From assembly GCF_000349945.1 (NCBI RefSeq), contig NC_020516.1:2294001-2358000 (forward strand): a stretch of 64,000 nucleotides of DNA. The letters are read 5' to 3'. A model generated the notes under the pieces. That model did not search any database, was not told where the DNA came from, and saw only the letters and a list, made by a program, of their open reading frames with translations. This DNA is from Azoarcus sp. KH32C (GTDB lineage Bacteria > Pseudomonadota > Gammaproteobacteria > Burkholderiales > Rhodocyclaceae). Below are positions 22,835-31,989 of the stretch, piece by piece. How positions within the stretch are numbered: the first letter of the stretch is position 1; every line of letters begins with the position of its first letter. Both the position numbers and the translations under genes were made by a program.

Positions 22835-23542
22835 TCAGGCTTCGAGCCGACCGAATCGCCGGAACACGAACCATGCGAGCCAAGCCGCGAACCACACGGC
22901 GTAAAAGCTGAACACGATGTCGCTCAGGTAATGGCCGCCCTGCGTCATGCGGGCCAAACCAAAGACCATGCCGACGAACAGGCCCACGAGCGTCCAGCGG
23001 CGTCGCGCCGCAGCATTGCCGAGAAAGCCGAGACTGACGAGAAAGAAGCCCGCGGCTGCATGCTCCGACAGGGAGGAGCAGTTGCTGTCGCATTCGGCAG
23101 CGCGCTTCAAGGGCGGCGTGAAGCTCCGGCTGCCGCCGAATTCGGTGATCCGAACGGGGCGCGCGCGGCCGACGTTGTCCTTGAGCACCGTATTGACCAG
23201 GAGACCGGGGCCGAGCGCGAGGGATACGATCAGGTAGGCGATCTGAACGCGCCGCCGCGTGCCCGTCGAGCCTCGTTGCATCGAATAGGCGAAGAGCGCG
23301 ATCAACAGGGCGATGACCGCCGCCCGGGACATCAGCGGCACGCCCTTGAACAGCGACTGCATCACCGGGTCGCGTTCGCCGACGAATCCTCGGCCGGGAT
23401 CGAAGAAGAACCCGGCGACCTGCAGGTCGATTTGCGGATACAGCGCAAAAACGGCGATGCTTACCAACAAGGACAAACACATCGCCCAGGTCAGGCGGCT
23501 CCTCGTGCGGGGGCCGCCTGATCCGTCCGTTTTCGGCGTCAT
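22835..23542 (-). CDS. PAP2-family membrane phosphatase
   Basis: The 235-residue polytopic protein carries the three PAP2 motifs: K-x6-RP as KDNVGRARP, a second motif SEHAAAGFF, and R-x5-H-x3-D as RMTQGGHYLSD. Such enzymes act at the outer face of the inner membrane on lipid phosphates (undecaprenyl diphosphate, lipid A, phosphatidylglycerol phosphate). The middle motif reads SEH where SGH is usual; the catalytic His is kept. Its start overlaps the stop of the ArnT-like gene (ATGA), so it is the last gene of a coupled four-gene unit. It may recycle or trim the polyprenyl or lipid acceptor. Confidence 0.88.
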   Translation of the reverse strand: MTPKTDGSGGPRTRSRLTWAMCLSLLVSIAVFALYPQIDLQVAGFFFDPGRGFVGERDPVMQSLFKGVPLMSRAAVIALLIALFAYSMQRGSTGTRRRVQIAYLIVSLALGPGLLVNTVLKDNVGRARPVRITEFGGSRSFTPPLKRAAECDSNCSSLSEHAAAGFFLVSLGFLGNAAARRRWTLVGLFVGMVFGLARMTQGGHYLSDIVFSFYAVWFAAWLAWFVFRRFGRLEA

Positions 23543-25095
23543 TCAGGCAGCTTGCGGACGAGCGCGACGCCGCCCTTGCGGTAGAGAATATCCACTCCGG
23601 TGGCGGGCAGGCGATCGACGCGTGTGAGCGCGACCTCACCCGGGGCCGGGGCCTTGTCGAGCGTGACCGCCTGGCGATACACGCTGAAGCTCGGTGCGTA
23701 ATAGCGCCACGCGAAGACGGGTTCGCCGAGATTGTGGGCGATCAGGCCGGCTTCGCGCACCGGGCCCTGCAGCACACCGCCCGCCCACGGGACGACGACG
23801 CTCGCGAGCACGACGATCTGGATCGCCGCGGCCGCACCGAGCTTCATCCATGCCGCCGCGCGCCAGCGCATCGCAATGGCGAGCCACAGCAGCAGGCCGC
23901 CGATCGTCACGAGGTAGTACTCGAACGTGACCGAGCCCAGCGCCTCGGACAGCAGCGCGCGGTAGTAGGCGTTGCCGGCACTGCTCGCCGAGAGCGCCGC
24001 GAAGATCGTCGGCAGCAGCGGCAACAGGCCCAGGAGCAGCAGCGGGGCGATCAGGTGCAGCCAGGTGCGCCGCAACTCGTTGCGGTGGATTGCGATCAGT
24101 AGGAACAGCGGCGTGGAGCCGTACAGCACGTAGTGCGGCAGCTTGGTCCCGGAGATGGAGAAGAAGGCTACGACGAACACGGCCCAGATCCACAGGAAGC
24201 GGCGCACACCGGTGTCGATGTCACCGCGCACGTGCCGCAGGGTCGCGATCAGCGGACCGGTCCAGGGCAGCAACAGCAAGGGTACTGCGATGACGTAGTA
24301 GAAGAGGCTTCCCGCATGGCCTTCGAGCGTGCCGGTGAAGCGCTCGACGTTGTGCTTCATGATGAAGCCGTCGATGAAGAGCCGCCCGTGGATCGCGAGC
24401 GCCGCGGCGTACCAGGGCACGACGATGATCGCGAAGATCGCGAGGCCCATCGGATCGAACACCGCACGCGCCCAGCGCTTGAACTCCCCGCGACTTGCGC
24501 AGTAGAGGAAGCTGACCGTGCCGGGAATCAACAGCGCGATCGGTCCTTTCGTCAGCGCACCGAGCCCGATCCAGACGAAGGCGCGGAGCAGCGGTGCGCG
24601 CCGGCCCGATTCGAGATGGCGCCAGACGTCGAAGAGCGCCAGCGCGAGCAGCAGGTTGAGCAGCGCGTCGGCGGTCGCCGCGCGGCCGATCGCGAACGGC
24701 CCGATCGCCGTCGACACGATCGCCAGCGCGGCCAGCGCGGTGTTCGAACCGAAGCGCTGACGGGCGAAGTACCAGGTCGCGTAGCTCCACGATGCCGCGG
24801 CGAGTGCGGACGGGAAGCGGAAACCCCATTCGGTCGGTCCGAACACGAGGTAACCCAGCGCCTGCAGCCAGTAGATCAGGATCGGTTTGTCGAAACGATG
24901 CTCGCCGTTCAGGTAGGTCGACAGGAAGTCGCCGCGCTCGAACATTTCGCGCGTCGCCTCGGAAAAGGCGCCTTCATCGACGTCGAAAAGCGGCGCGCCG
25001 CCGAGCCGCAGGAAGAACGCGACCAGCGGCAGCAGGACGATGCACAGCGCCAGCAGCGGACGCGGGCGGGCGGATTCGGGAGCGTCCGGGATCAT
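23539..25095 (-). CDS. ArnT-like glycosyltransferase family 39 protein
   Basis: This 518-residue integral membrane protein has about 11-13 hydrophobic segments. It carries the GT39/PMT-type acidic motif in the first periplasmic loop (FDVDEGAFSEATREM, near residue 38). ArnT-type enzymes move a sugar from undecaprenyl phosphate onto lipid A or another envelope acceptor in the periplasm. The start at 25095 overlaps the stop of the GT2 gene (ATGA); the open frame further upstream is a shadow. The GT2 product is the natural supplier of its lipid-linked sugar. The acceptor and sugar are unknown. Confidence 0.88.
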   Translation of the reverse strand: MIPDAPESARPRPLLALCIVLLPLVAFFLRLGGAPLFDVDEGAFSEATREMFERGDFLSTYLNGEHRFDKPILIYWLQALGYLVFGPTEWGFRFPSALAAASWSYATWYFARQRFGSNTALAALAIVSTAIGPFAIGRAATADALLNLLLALALFDVWRHLESGRRAPLLRAFVWIGLGALTKGPIALLIPGTVSFLYCASRGEFKRWARAVFDPMGLAIFAIIVVPWYAAALAIHGRLFIDGFIMKHNVERFTGTLEGHAGSLFYYVIAVPLLLLPWTGPLIATLRHVRGDIDTGVRRFLWIWAVFVVAFFSISGTKLPHYVLYGSTPLFLLIAIHRNELRRTWLHLIAPLLLLGLLPLLPTIFAALSASSAGNAYYRALLSEALGSVTFEYYLVTIGGLLLWLAIAMRWRAAAWMKLGAAAAIQIVVLASVVVPWAGGVLQGPVREAGLIAHNLGEPVFAWRYYAPSFSVYRQAVTLDKAPAPGEVALTRVDRLPATGVDILYRKGGVALVRKLPE

Positions 25096-26147
25096 TTGAC
25101 GCGATTCCGATGCCAGCCGTGGCTTTCGTCGAGCTCCGCCGTCGGACGCGCCAAGTAGGCGCGCGATGTTCCGGATTCGTAATACACCCGCGCGAGCAGT
25201 TCCGCGAGCACGCCCGAGGTCACCATCTGGATACCCGCGATCACGAGGAAGAAGCCCGCGAAGAGCAGCGGACGCGTGCCGATCGCCTCGCCCAGGAAGA
25301 TCTTGACGCCGAACAGGTAGGCGAGAATCAGCGAGCCCAGGGCGCCCAGCCCGATCCCGATGCCGCCGAAGAAGTGGCCCGGCCGCGTGCGGTAGCGCAT
25401 GAAGAAGTAGACGAACACGAGGTCGAGCACGACGCGGAAGGTGCGCGAGATGCCGTACTTCGACTGCCCGAACACGCGTGCGTGGTGGGTCACGACTTCC
25501 TGCGCGATGCGGCGCGGCGTCGTGACCGTCGCGAGCCACGCCGGGATGAAGCGGTGCATTTCGCCGTAGAGGCGCACGCTCTTGATCGCAGTGGCGCGGT
25601 AGACCTTGAGGCTGCAGCCGTAGTCCCTCAGATGCACACCCGTCATGCGGGCGATCAGCCGGTTGGCGATGCGCGAGGGGATCTTGCGCAGCAGCAGTCC
25701 GTCCTGGCGGTCCTTGCGCCATCCGGCGACGAGGTCGAGGTCCTCGGTCAGCAGGCGGTTGACCATGCGCGGGATATCGATGGGATCGTTCTGCAGGTCG
25801 CCGTCCATCGTCACGATCACGCTGCCGCGCGCCGCGTCGAGGCCGGCCTGCATCGCGGCCGTCTGCTTGAAGTTGCGCATCAGTTCGACGATCCGAACGT
25901 GCGGGCCGAATTTTTCCGCGCAGCGTGCGAGTTCGGCCGGCGTCGCGTCCGAACTGCCGTCATCGACCAGCACGACCTCCCAGGGCCAGGGATAAGGGCC
26001 GAGGGCGAGATGGATCCGTTCGAGCAGCGGCTCGACGTTCTCGGCCTCGTTGTACATCGGTACGACGACGGACAGGGAATGCTCCGGCAAGCCGTCGGGG
26101 ATTTGCGGTTCGGCCGGGGGAAGAGGGGATTTGTTCATGCTGTTCAT
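25092..26147 (-). CDS. GT2 polyprenyl-phosphate glycosyltransferase (DPM/ArnC/GtrB type)
   Basis: The 351-residue protein has a cytosolic GT-A domain beginning SVVVPMYNEAENVEPLLERI, with the nucleotide-sugar motif DGDLQND near residue 115. Two C-terminal transmembrane helices (near 250-275 and 285-310) follow. This matches enzymes that load a sugar onto undecaprenyl or dolichyl phosphate. It overlaps the upstream membrane gene and the downstream ArnT-like gene by ATGA junctions, so stoichiometric expression is likely. I cannot say which sugar nucleotide it uses. Confidence 0.9.
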   Translation of the reverse strand: MNSMNKSPLPPAEPQIPDGLPEHSLSVVVPMYNEAENVEPLLERIHLALGPYPWPWEVVLVDDGSSDATPAELARCAEKFGPHVRIVELMRNFKQTAAMQAGLDAARGSVIVTMDGDLQNDPIDIPRMVNRLLTEDLDLVAGWRKDRQDGLLLRKIPSRIANRLIARMTGVHLRDYGCSLKVYRATAIKSVRLYGEMHRFIPAWLATVTTPRRIAQEVVTHHARVFGQSKYGISRTFRVVLDLVFVYFFMRYRTRPGHFFGGIGIGLGALGSLILAYLFGVKIFLGEAIGTRPLLFAGFFLVIAGIQMVTSGVLAELLARVYYESGTSRAYLARPTAELDESHGWHRNRVK

Positions 26148-27073
26148 CGTTTTCCGGAAACGGGCGGCTGATCGCCGTTGGGGGTTGCGGAGGTGGCGCC
26201 GGAAACGAGCCAGGCGACCCCTCCGGCGCCGACGGCGCAGGCGATCACGAAAAGGTGGAGAGCGAGGGCGGCGCGCAGGCCGTCCTCGAAGGGAATTCCA
26301 TGCGGCAGCAGCGCCGCGGCGGCGCCGGCTTCATAGGTGCCGAAGCCCGCGACGCCTTGGATCGGCAGGATTGCGGCGAGTTCGGCCCCCAGTGCGCCGG
26401 CGGCGCCGACCGTGGCTGAGGCGGGCAGCAGTGTCGCGAGCAGCCAGGCCTGCGCCGCGAGCTTCACCGACCAGTTGGCGATCGTCCAGACCCAGCCAAA
26501 ACGGGCGTGCTGCGTCGATTCGGCGAAAGCGTCGCGCAGCTTTGCGAGCTTCGCGTGGAAGCCGTGGCGCTCCGCCCAGTCGTGCGGTGCGCGCGCCCAG
26601 CGGGGCAGGTACCAGGCGAAGCCGATCAGCCCGGTGACGCCCGCCGCGCGCAAGGGGAGCGGCAGGCTCGGCCAGACGATGACGGCGAGGATCGCGACGA
26701 TCAGCGCGTCCTGAAGGCGGAACCAGAAGAGCGAAGCGACGGCGCGGCCGAGCGGCGTGCCGAAGGATTGGCGCAGCAGCACCGGGAAGGCCGCTTCGCC
26801 GCCGCGAAAGGGCACGACATTGACCATCGCGTTGTGCATCAGCACGATTCGCAGGCAGGTGCCGAAGCGGCCGCCCGCGTCCCTGCGGAATTCGTCATGC
26901 ACGCGCGCCGCGCGAAGCAGATAGCTCGCGAGCAAGCCCCCACCGGCGATTGCCAGCGTCGCGGGCGTCAGCGCCGCGAGGGCGCCGCCGACCGTGCGCC
27001 AGCGCGCATCGGCGGCAAGCCAGGCGAGCAGCGCGAGACTTGCGGCAATCGCGATCAGGCGCTTCAACGCCAC
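26144..27073 (-). CDS. Lysylphosphatidylglycerol synthase-type TM / flippase-like protein (UPF0104)
   Basis: The 309-residue membrane protein has about eight hydrophobic segments and the FRGGEAAFPVLLRQSFG and QGVAGFGTYEAG stretches typical of the LPG_synthase_TM/AglD family. It lacks the cytosolic aminoacyl-transfer domain of MprF, so a flippase-like role is more likely than lipid lysylation. The chosen GTG start (27073) has GAAG upstream; TTG 27067 is close behind it. It is the first gene of a four-gene coupled unit and may move the lipid-linked sugar across the membrane. This role is inferred. Confidence 0.8.
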   Translation of the reverse strand: MALKRLIAIAASLALLAWLAADARWRTVGGALAALTPATLAIAGGGLLASYLLRAARVHDEFRRDAGGRFGTCLRIVLMHNAMVNVVPFRGGEAAFPVLLRQSFGTPLGRAVASLFWFRLQDALIVAILAVIVWPSLPLPLRAAGVTGLIGFAWYLPRWARAPHDWAERHGFHAKLAKLRDAFAESTQHARFGWVWTIANWSVKLAAQAWLLATLLPASATVGAAGALGAELAAILPIQGVAGFGTYEAGAAAALLPHGIPFEDGLRAALALHLFVIACAVGAGGVAWLVSGATSATPNGDQPPVSGKR

Positions 27074-27290
27074 CCCCGTCGCTTCATACACGCCGACGCA
27101 TCCGCCAACCGGGCTGCAAGTGCCGCCGCGGCAAGGGAAGGGCATTCGCGGGAGGAATGCAGGCGTGGCTTGATAGGGATCATCGGAAAGCGCGGGACAA
27201 AAGCGCGCAATTCTAACCGATCGCCCCCGCTTGAGGCGGATTGCGGGACATGCGTGAAAACACCGAACGGGAGGAAGCGCGGGCCTCGGG

Positions 27291-27296
27291 TATAAT
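27291..27296 (+). promoter_or_regulatory. Candidate -10 element of purL
   Basis: A perfect TATAAT lies 57 bp before the purL start. No good -35 is seen at 17 bp (CGGGAG). It lies in the 279-bp gap between the divergent flippase-like gene and purL; I see no PurR-type palindrome or other element there. Confidence 0.5.
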
Positions 27297-27352
27297 TCCG
27301 CCCTTCTCTCGTCGAACCCCGTTCGCGACCACCACCCATCGCATCGACTCAC

Positions 27353-30300
27353 ATGGCCGAAATCATCAAACTGCGCGGCGCCGCGGCGTATTCCTCTTCC
27401 CGTCTGGAGCGCCTGTCGCGCTCGGTGGCCGACGTGCTGCCCAGGCTCAAGGGGCTTGCCGCCGAGCATTGGTACTTCATCGAGATCACCGCGCCGCTCG
27501 ACGCGGCGGAACTCGCGCGCCTGGTCGACCTGCTCGGCGCGACGCCCGAATCCGCCAAGACGCCCGAAGGGACGATGCTGCTGGTCGTCCCGCGCCTCGG
27601 CACGATCTCGCCCTGGTCCTCGAAGGCAAGCGACATTGCGCACCAGTGCGGCTTCGACAAGGTGGTCCGCATCGAACGCGGCGTCGCCTACTCGCTCAAT
27701 GTGCGCGGCGGGCTCGACGATCGCCAATACACTGCCGTCCTGCCAGCGCTGCATGACCGGATGACCGAATCGGTGCTGCAGGACGTCGATGCCGCCGAAG
27801 CGCTGTTCCACCATTACCAGCCGCAGCCGTTGACCAGCGTGGACATCCTGGCCGGCGGTCGTGAAGCGCTCGTCGCCGCGAACACCGAACTGGGGCTCGC
27901 GCTGTCGGAAGACGAGATCGACTACCTCGTCGACAACTTCACGAAAATCGCCCGCAACCCGACCGACGTCGAGTTGATGATGTTCGCCCAGGCGAACTCC
28001 GAGCACTGCCGCCACAAGATCTTCAACGCCGACTGGGTGATCGACGCCCGCGAGATGGACAAGACCTTGTTCGGCATGATCCGCGAGACGCACAAGGCGC
28101 ATCCGGAAGGCACCGTGGTCGCGTATTCGGACAACGCGTCCGTGATCGAAGGCGCGACGATCGACCGCTTCTACCCCGATGCCGACGGCCAGTGGCGCTT
28201 CCACGAGGAAGAGACCCACATCCTCGCGAAGGTCGAGACGCACAACCACCCGACCGCGATTTCGCCCTTCCCGGGCGCCGCGACCGGCGCCGGCGGCGAG
28301 ATCCGAGACGAAGGCGCGACCGGCCGCGGCTCGAAGCCGAAGGCGGGCCTGACCGGCTTCTCGGTGTCGAACCTCAACATCCCCGACTTCGTCCAGCCCT
28401 GGGAAAAGCCCTACGGCAAGCCGGAGCGCATCGCTTCCGCCCTCGACATCATGATCGAAGGCCCGATCGGCGGCGCGGCGTTCAACAACGAATTCGGCCG
28501 TCCGAACCTCGCCGGCTACTTCCGCAGCTTCGAGCAGGAAGTGCAGGGCGAGGTGCGCGGCTACCACAAGCCGATCATGATCGCCGGCGGCCTCGGCAGC
28601 ATCCAGGGCCAGCAGTCGCACAAGATCCAGTTCGCGCCCGGAACGCTGCTGATCCAGCTCGGCGGCCCCGGCATGCTGATCGGCCTCGGCGGCGGCGCTG
28701 CGTCGAGCATGGCGACCGGCACGAACACCGCCGACCTCGACTTCGCGTCGGTCCAGCGCGGCAACCCCGAAATCCAGCGCCGCTGCCAGGAGGTCATCGA
28801 CCAGTGCTGGCAGCGCGGCGACGCTAACCCGATCCTGTCGATCCACGACGTCGGTGCCGGCGGCCTGTCGAACGCGATGCCGGAGCTCGCGGACTCGGCC
28901 AGCCTGGGCGCGCACTTCGAGCTGCGTGAAGTGCACATCGAAGAGCCGGGCATGAGCCCGCGCGAAATCTGGAGCAACGAATCGCAGGAGCGCTACGTCC
29001 TCGCGATCGCGCCTGAAAGCCTCGACACCTTCCGCGCCTTGTGCGAACGTGAGCGCTGCCCGTTTGCGGTGGTCGGCACCGCCACCGCTGACGGCCATCT
29101 GACCGTCAGCGACCGCCATTTCGACAACAAGCCGGTCGACATGGAAATGCAGGTCCTGCTCGGCAAGCCGCCGAAGATGACCCGCAACGTGTCGCGCCGC
29201 GCCGTGCACGTGCCGCCCTTCGACGTCACCGACGTCGACCTCAAGGACGCCTGCCTGCGCGTGTTGCGCCTGCCGACCGTCGCGAGCAAGAACTTCCTGA
29301 TCACCATCGGCGACCGCTCCGTCGGCGGCATGACCGCGCGCGACCAGATGGTCGGTCCGTGGCAGGTCCCCGTCGCCGACGTCGCCGTCACGTCGATGAG
29401 CTTCCGCGGCTACCAGGGCGAAGCTTTCGCGATGGGCGAGCGCACGCCGGTCGCCTGCCTCGACGCCCCGGCCTCGGGCCGCATGGCCGTCGGCGAAGCG
29501 ATCACCAACATCGCCGCGGCCGACATCGCCGATCTCGGCAAGGTCAAGCTCTCCGCGAACTGGATGGCCGCTGCTGGCCACCGCGGCGAGGACGCCAAGC
29601 TCTTCGACACCGTCAGTGCTGTGTCGCAGTTCTGCCAGACCGCCGGCCTATCGATCCCGGTCGGCAAGGATTCGCTGTCGATGAAGACCGCCTGGCAGGA
29701 GGAAGGCGAAAACCGCCAGGTCGTGTCTCCCTTGTCGCTGGTCGTCACGTCCTTCGCGCCGGTCGAAGACATCCGCCGCACGCTGACGCCGCAGTTGCAA
29801 CTGATCGACGGCGTCGAAACCGAACTCGTGCTGATCGACCTCGGCAACGACCGCAACCGCCTCGGCGGCTCGGCGCTCGCCCAGGTCTTCGGCTCGGTCG
29901 CCGAGCACGCGCCGGACGTCGACGCGAAGCAGCTCGCCGCCTTCTTCCAGCTGATCCAGCAGTTCCGTCAGGACGACCTGCTGCTCGCTTACCACGACCG
30001 CAGCGACGGCGGCCTCTTCGCGACGCTGTGCGAAATGGCCTTCGCGTCGAAGTGCGGCCTGTCGGTCGTGCTCGATACGGTCTGCTACGACCAGTACATG
30101 AACGACGTCGACGGCCTCGACAAGAAGCCCGACACGATCAAGGGGCGACTCAACGACCGCCTGTTCGGCGGCCTCTTCGCTGAAGAACTCGGCGCGGTGA
30201 TCCAGATCCGCCGCGACGACCGCGCGCGCATCACGACGCCGCTGCGCGACGCGGGGCTGACCTACCACTTTCTGGGCGAGCCGAACCACAAGGACGAGAT

Positions 30301-31285
30301 CCGCCTGTGGCGCAACGCTAAGCTCGTCTTCAACGCCAAGCGTGCCGAGCTCCAGCAGACGTGGTCCGAGACGAGCTACCGCATCGCCCGCCTGCGCGAC
30401 GACGCAGACTGCGCGCGCGAAGAATTCGAGGCGCTCGCCGACGTGTCGAACCCCGGGCTGAGCGTCGTGACGACCTTCAATCCGTCCGAAGATATCGTCG
30501 CCCCGATGATCGCCACCGGCGCCCGACCCAAGATCGCGATCCTGCGCGAGCAGGGCGTGAACTCGCAGGCCGAGATGGCCGCGGCCTTCGAACGCGCGGG
30601 CTTCATGCCCTTCGACGTGCACATGTCCGACCTGCAGGCGGGCCGCTACCATCTCGCCGACTTCCACGGCCTCGCGGCCTGCGGCGGCTTCTCCTACGGC
30701 GACGTGCTCGGCGCGGGCCAGGGCTGGGCGAAATCGATCCTCTTCAACCCGGCGCTGCGTGCCGAGTTCGAAGCCTTCTTCGGTCGCTCCGACACCTTCG
30801 CGCTGGGCGTGTGCAACGGCTGCCAAATGATGGCGAACCTCGCGTCCATCATCCCCGGCGCGCAGCACTGGCCGACCTTCCATCGCAACCGCAGCGAGCA
30901 ATTCGAAGCGCGCTTCGTGATGGCCGAAGTGCTCGACACGCCGTCGATCCTCTTCGCCGGCATGGCGGGCAGCCGCATGCCGATCGTCGTCAGCCACGGC
31001 GAGGGCAGGGCGGTGTTCGCGAACGATGCGGGCCGGAGCCAAGCGATCACCGCGGTGCGCTACGTCGACAACCACGGCAAGCCCGCTCAGACCTATCCGT
31101 TCAACCCGAATGGTTCGCCCGACGGCCTCGCCGGCGTGACGACGGCCGACGGCCGCTTCACGATCATGATGCCGCACCCGGAACGCACCGCGCGCACCGT
31201 GCAGATGAGCTGGCATCCCGCCAACCTCGGCGAAGATTCGCCGTGGATGCGGATGTTCCGCAACGCGCGCCGCTGGCTCGGCTGA
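27353..31285 (+). CDS. purL: Phosphoribosylformylglycinamidine synthase (single-chain PurL)
   Basis: The 1,310-residue enzyme is the large single-chain form found in proteobacteria (E. coli 1,295). It makes FGAM from FGAR, ATP and glutamine in purine synthesis. The N-terminal PurS-like part, two AIRS-related halves (for example NSEHCRHKIF and ETHNHPTAISPFPGA) and the C-terminal class I glutaminase are all present. The glutaminase Cys is in GVCNGCQM (about residue 1,152), with PHPERT near the end. It stands alone with its own promoter and terminator. Confidence 0.98.
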   Translation: MAEIIKLRGAAAYSSSRLERLSRSVADVLPRLKGLAAEHWYFIEITAPLDAAELARLVDLLGATPESAKTPEGTMLLVVPRLGTISPWSSKASDIAHQCGFDKVVRIERGVAYSLNVRGGLDDRQYTAVLPALHDRMTESVLQDVDAAEALFHHYQPQPLTSVDILAGGREALVAANTELGLALSEDEIDYLVDNFTKIARNPTDVELMMFAQANSEHCRHKIFNADWVIDAREMDKTLFGMIRETHKAHPEGTVVAYSDNASVIEGATIDRFYPDADGQWRFHEEETHILAKVETHNHPTAISPFPGAATGAGGEIRDEGATGRGSKPKAGLTGFSVSNLNIPDFVQPWEKPYGKPERIASALDIMIEGPIGGAAFNNEFGRPNLAGYFRSFEQEVQGEVRGYHKPIMIAGGLGSIQGQQSHKIQFAPGTLLIQLGGPGMLIGLGGGAASSMATGTNTADLDFASVQRGNPEIQRRCQEVIDQCWQRGDANPILSIHDVGAGGLSNAMPELADSASLGAHFELREVHIEEPGMSPREIWSNESQERYVLAIAPESLDTFRALCERERCPFAVVGTATADGHLTVSDRHFDNKPVDMEMQVLLGKPPKMTRNVSRRAVHVPPFDVTDVDLKDACLRVLRLPTVASKNFLITIGDRSVGGMTARDQMVGPWQVPVADVAVTSMSFRGYQGEAFAMGERTPVACLDAPASGRMAVGEAITNIAAADIADLGKVKLSANWMAAAGHRGEDAKLFDTVSAVSQFCQTAGLSIPVGKDSLSMKTAWQEEGENRQVVSPLSLVVTSFAPVEDIRRTLTPQLQLIDGVETELVLIDLGNDRNRLGGSALAQVFGSVAEHAPDVDAKQLAAFFQLIQQFRQDDLLLAYHDRSDGGLFATLCEMAFASKCGLSVVLDTVCYDQYMNDVDGLDKKPDTIKGRLNDRLFGGLFAEELGAVIQIRRDDRARITTPLRDAGLTYHFLGEPNHKDEIRLWRNAKLVFNAKRAELQQTWSETSYRIARLRDDADCAREEFEALADVSNPGLSVVTTFNPSEDIVAPMIATGARPKIAILREQGVNSQAEMAAAFERAGFMPFDVHMSDLQAGRYHLADFHGLAACGGFSYGDVLGAGQGWAKSILFNPALRAEFEAFFGRSDTFALGVCNGCQMMANLASIIPGAQHWPTFHRNRSEQFEARFVMAEVLDTPSILFAGMAGSRMPIVVSHGEGRAVFANDAGRSQAITAVRYVDNHGKPAQTYPFNPNGSPDGLAGVTTADGRFTIMMPHPERTARTVQMSWHPANLGEDSPWMRMFRNARRWLG

Positions 31286-31298
31286 GCGCATCGAAATA

Positions 31299-31339
31299 CC
31301 GGCCGCCGGGCGTGACATGCTTGGCGGCCGGGCGTTTTT
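31299..31339 (+). terminator. Intrinsic terminator after purL
   Basis: A 9-bp stem (CCGGCCGCC / GGCGGCCGG) with a 15-nt loop is followed by GCGTTTTT, 13 bp after the purL stop. It isolates purL from the copper module, whose regulatory box begins 2 bp later. Confidence 0.8.
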
Positions 31340-31340
31340 C

Positions 31341-31384
31341 CCCTTGACTGCAGTCAAGGGATTCGAAGGGTAGTTCGTTAGAAT
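31341..31384 (+). promoter_or_regulatory. FNR/FixK/Dnr-type box with class-II-spaced -10 element
   Basis: The perfect 20-bp palindrome CCCTTGACTGCAGTCAAGGG (31341-31360) contains TTGAC-N4-GTCAA, the FNR/FixK/Dnr family pattern. TAGAAT follows at 31379-31384, predicting a transcript start near 31391. That places the box centre at about -40.5, the class II activator position (normally -41.5). No good independent -35 is needed in that layout. It should drive the copper module. Confidence 0.65.
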
Positions 31385-31428
31385 CGGTGCCTGTCTTCAC
31401 TCGCACCGATTTGCTTTACCTTCCGTCC

Positions 31429-31839
31429 ATGCACTTCAAGCGCACGCCCCGTGTCGTCACCGCCTGGATCGCCTTGTGCGTGATCCTGTTCGGTCTCGTC
31501 GCGCCGGCGCTGACGCATACGCTGTCGTCTGCCGGGAATAGGCCGCAACGCCTGGTGGAAGTGTGTACGCGTGCCGGGATGAAGCACATCGCCGTCGACG
31601 ATGTCGGCGAGCCGCGCGGCAAGTCGGCGCCGGTCAGTCACCATTCGCCGACGGATCACGCCAAGCATTGCGCGTTTTGCGCAACCCACGGCAGTACGCC
31701 AGCGCTTCCGACGGCGCGGCAGTCGCCCTTGGCGCTTCGGAGCATCGTTGCCCGAGCACCGACTCCGCCCTCGCGCGCACTTCGCCTGCATTTTCAGTGG
31801 GCGCATTCGCAGCCCCGCGCTCCACCCGTCCTTTCCTGA
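31429..31839 (+). CDS. DUF2946-like small membrane/periplasmic protein
   Basis: The 136-residue product starts MHFKRTPRVVTAWIALCVIL, a basic n-region followed by one hydrophobic segment (about 10-32) that serves as signal or anchor. The rest is His-rich and holds a CxxC pair (HCAFCATHG), as in the DUF2946 group often found beside copper genes. Metal binding is likely but unproven. I see no strong Shine-Dalgarno sequence before the ATG at 31429; GTG 31387 is an alternative start. It is the first gene after the FNR-type promoter. The 150 bp to the next gene hold only that gene's ribosome site. Confidence 0.65.
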   Translation: MHFKRTPRVVTAWIALCVILFGLVAPALTHTLSSAGNRPQRLVEVCTRAGMKHIAVDDVGEPRGKSAPVSHHSPTDHAKHCAFCATHGSTPALPTARQSPLALRSIVARAPTPPSRALRLHFQWAHSQPRAPPVLS

Positions 31840-31989
31840 TTCCTCCCTCGCTTGCGGCGTCCGCAGCTAAGCAGACGTCGCCACATCTCCCGAAGCCATC
31901 GGTTTGCTCCGCCGCTGTCGTGCGCGTTTGCGCGACCGTTGCGGGCGGACGCTGTTGGCTACCGACACTGGAATCAAGGAGTGGAAGTC

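Noticed and set aside
26144..29581. A 1,145-codon open frame antisense to purL
   Set aside because: Only the last 309 codons encode the flippase-like protein; the rest is a shadow of purL.
31341..31360. MerR/CueR-type operator for the copper module
   Set aside because: The dyad spans the would-be -35 instead of lying between -35 and -10 at 19-20 bp; the FNR/Dnr reading with a class-II -10 fits better.
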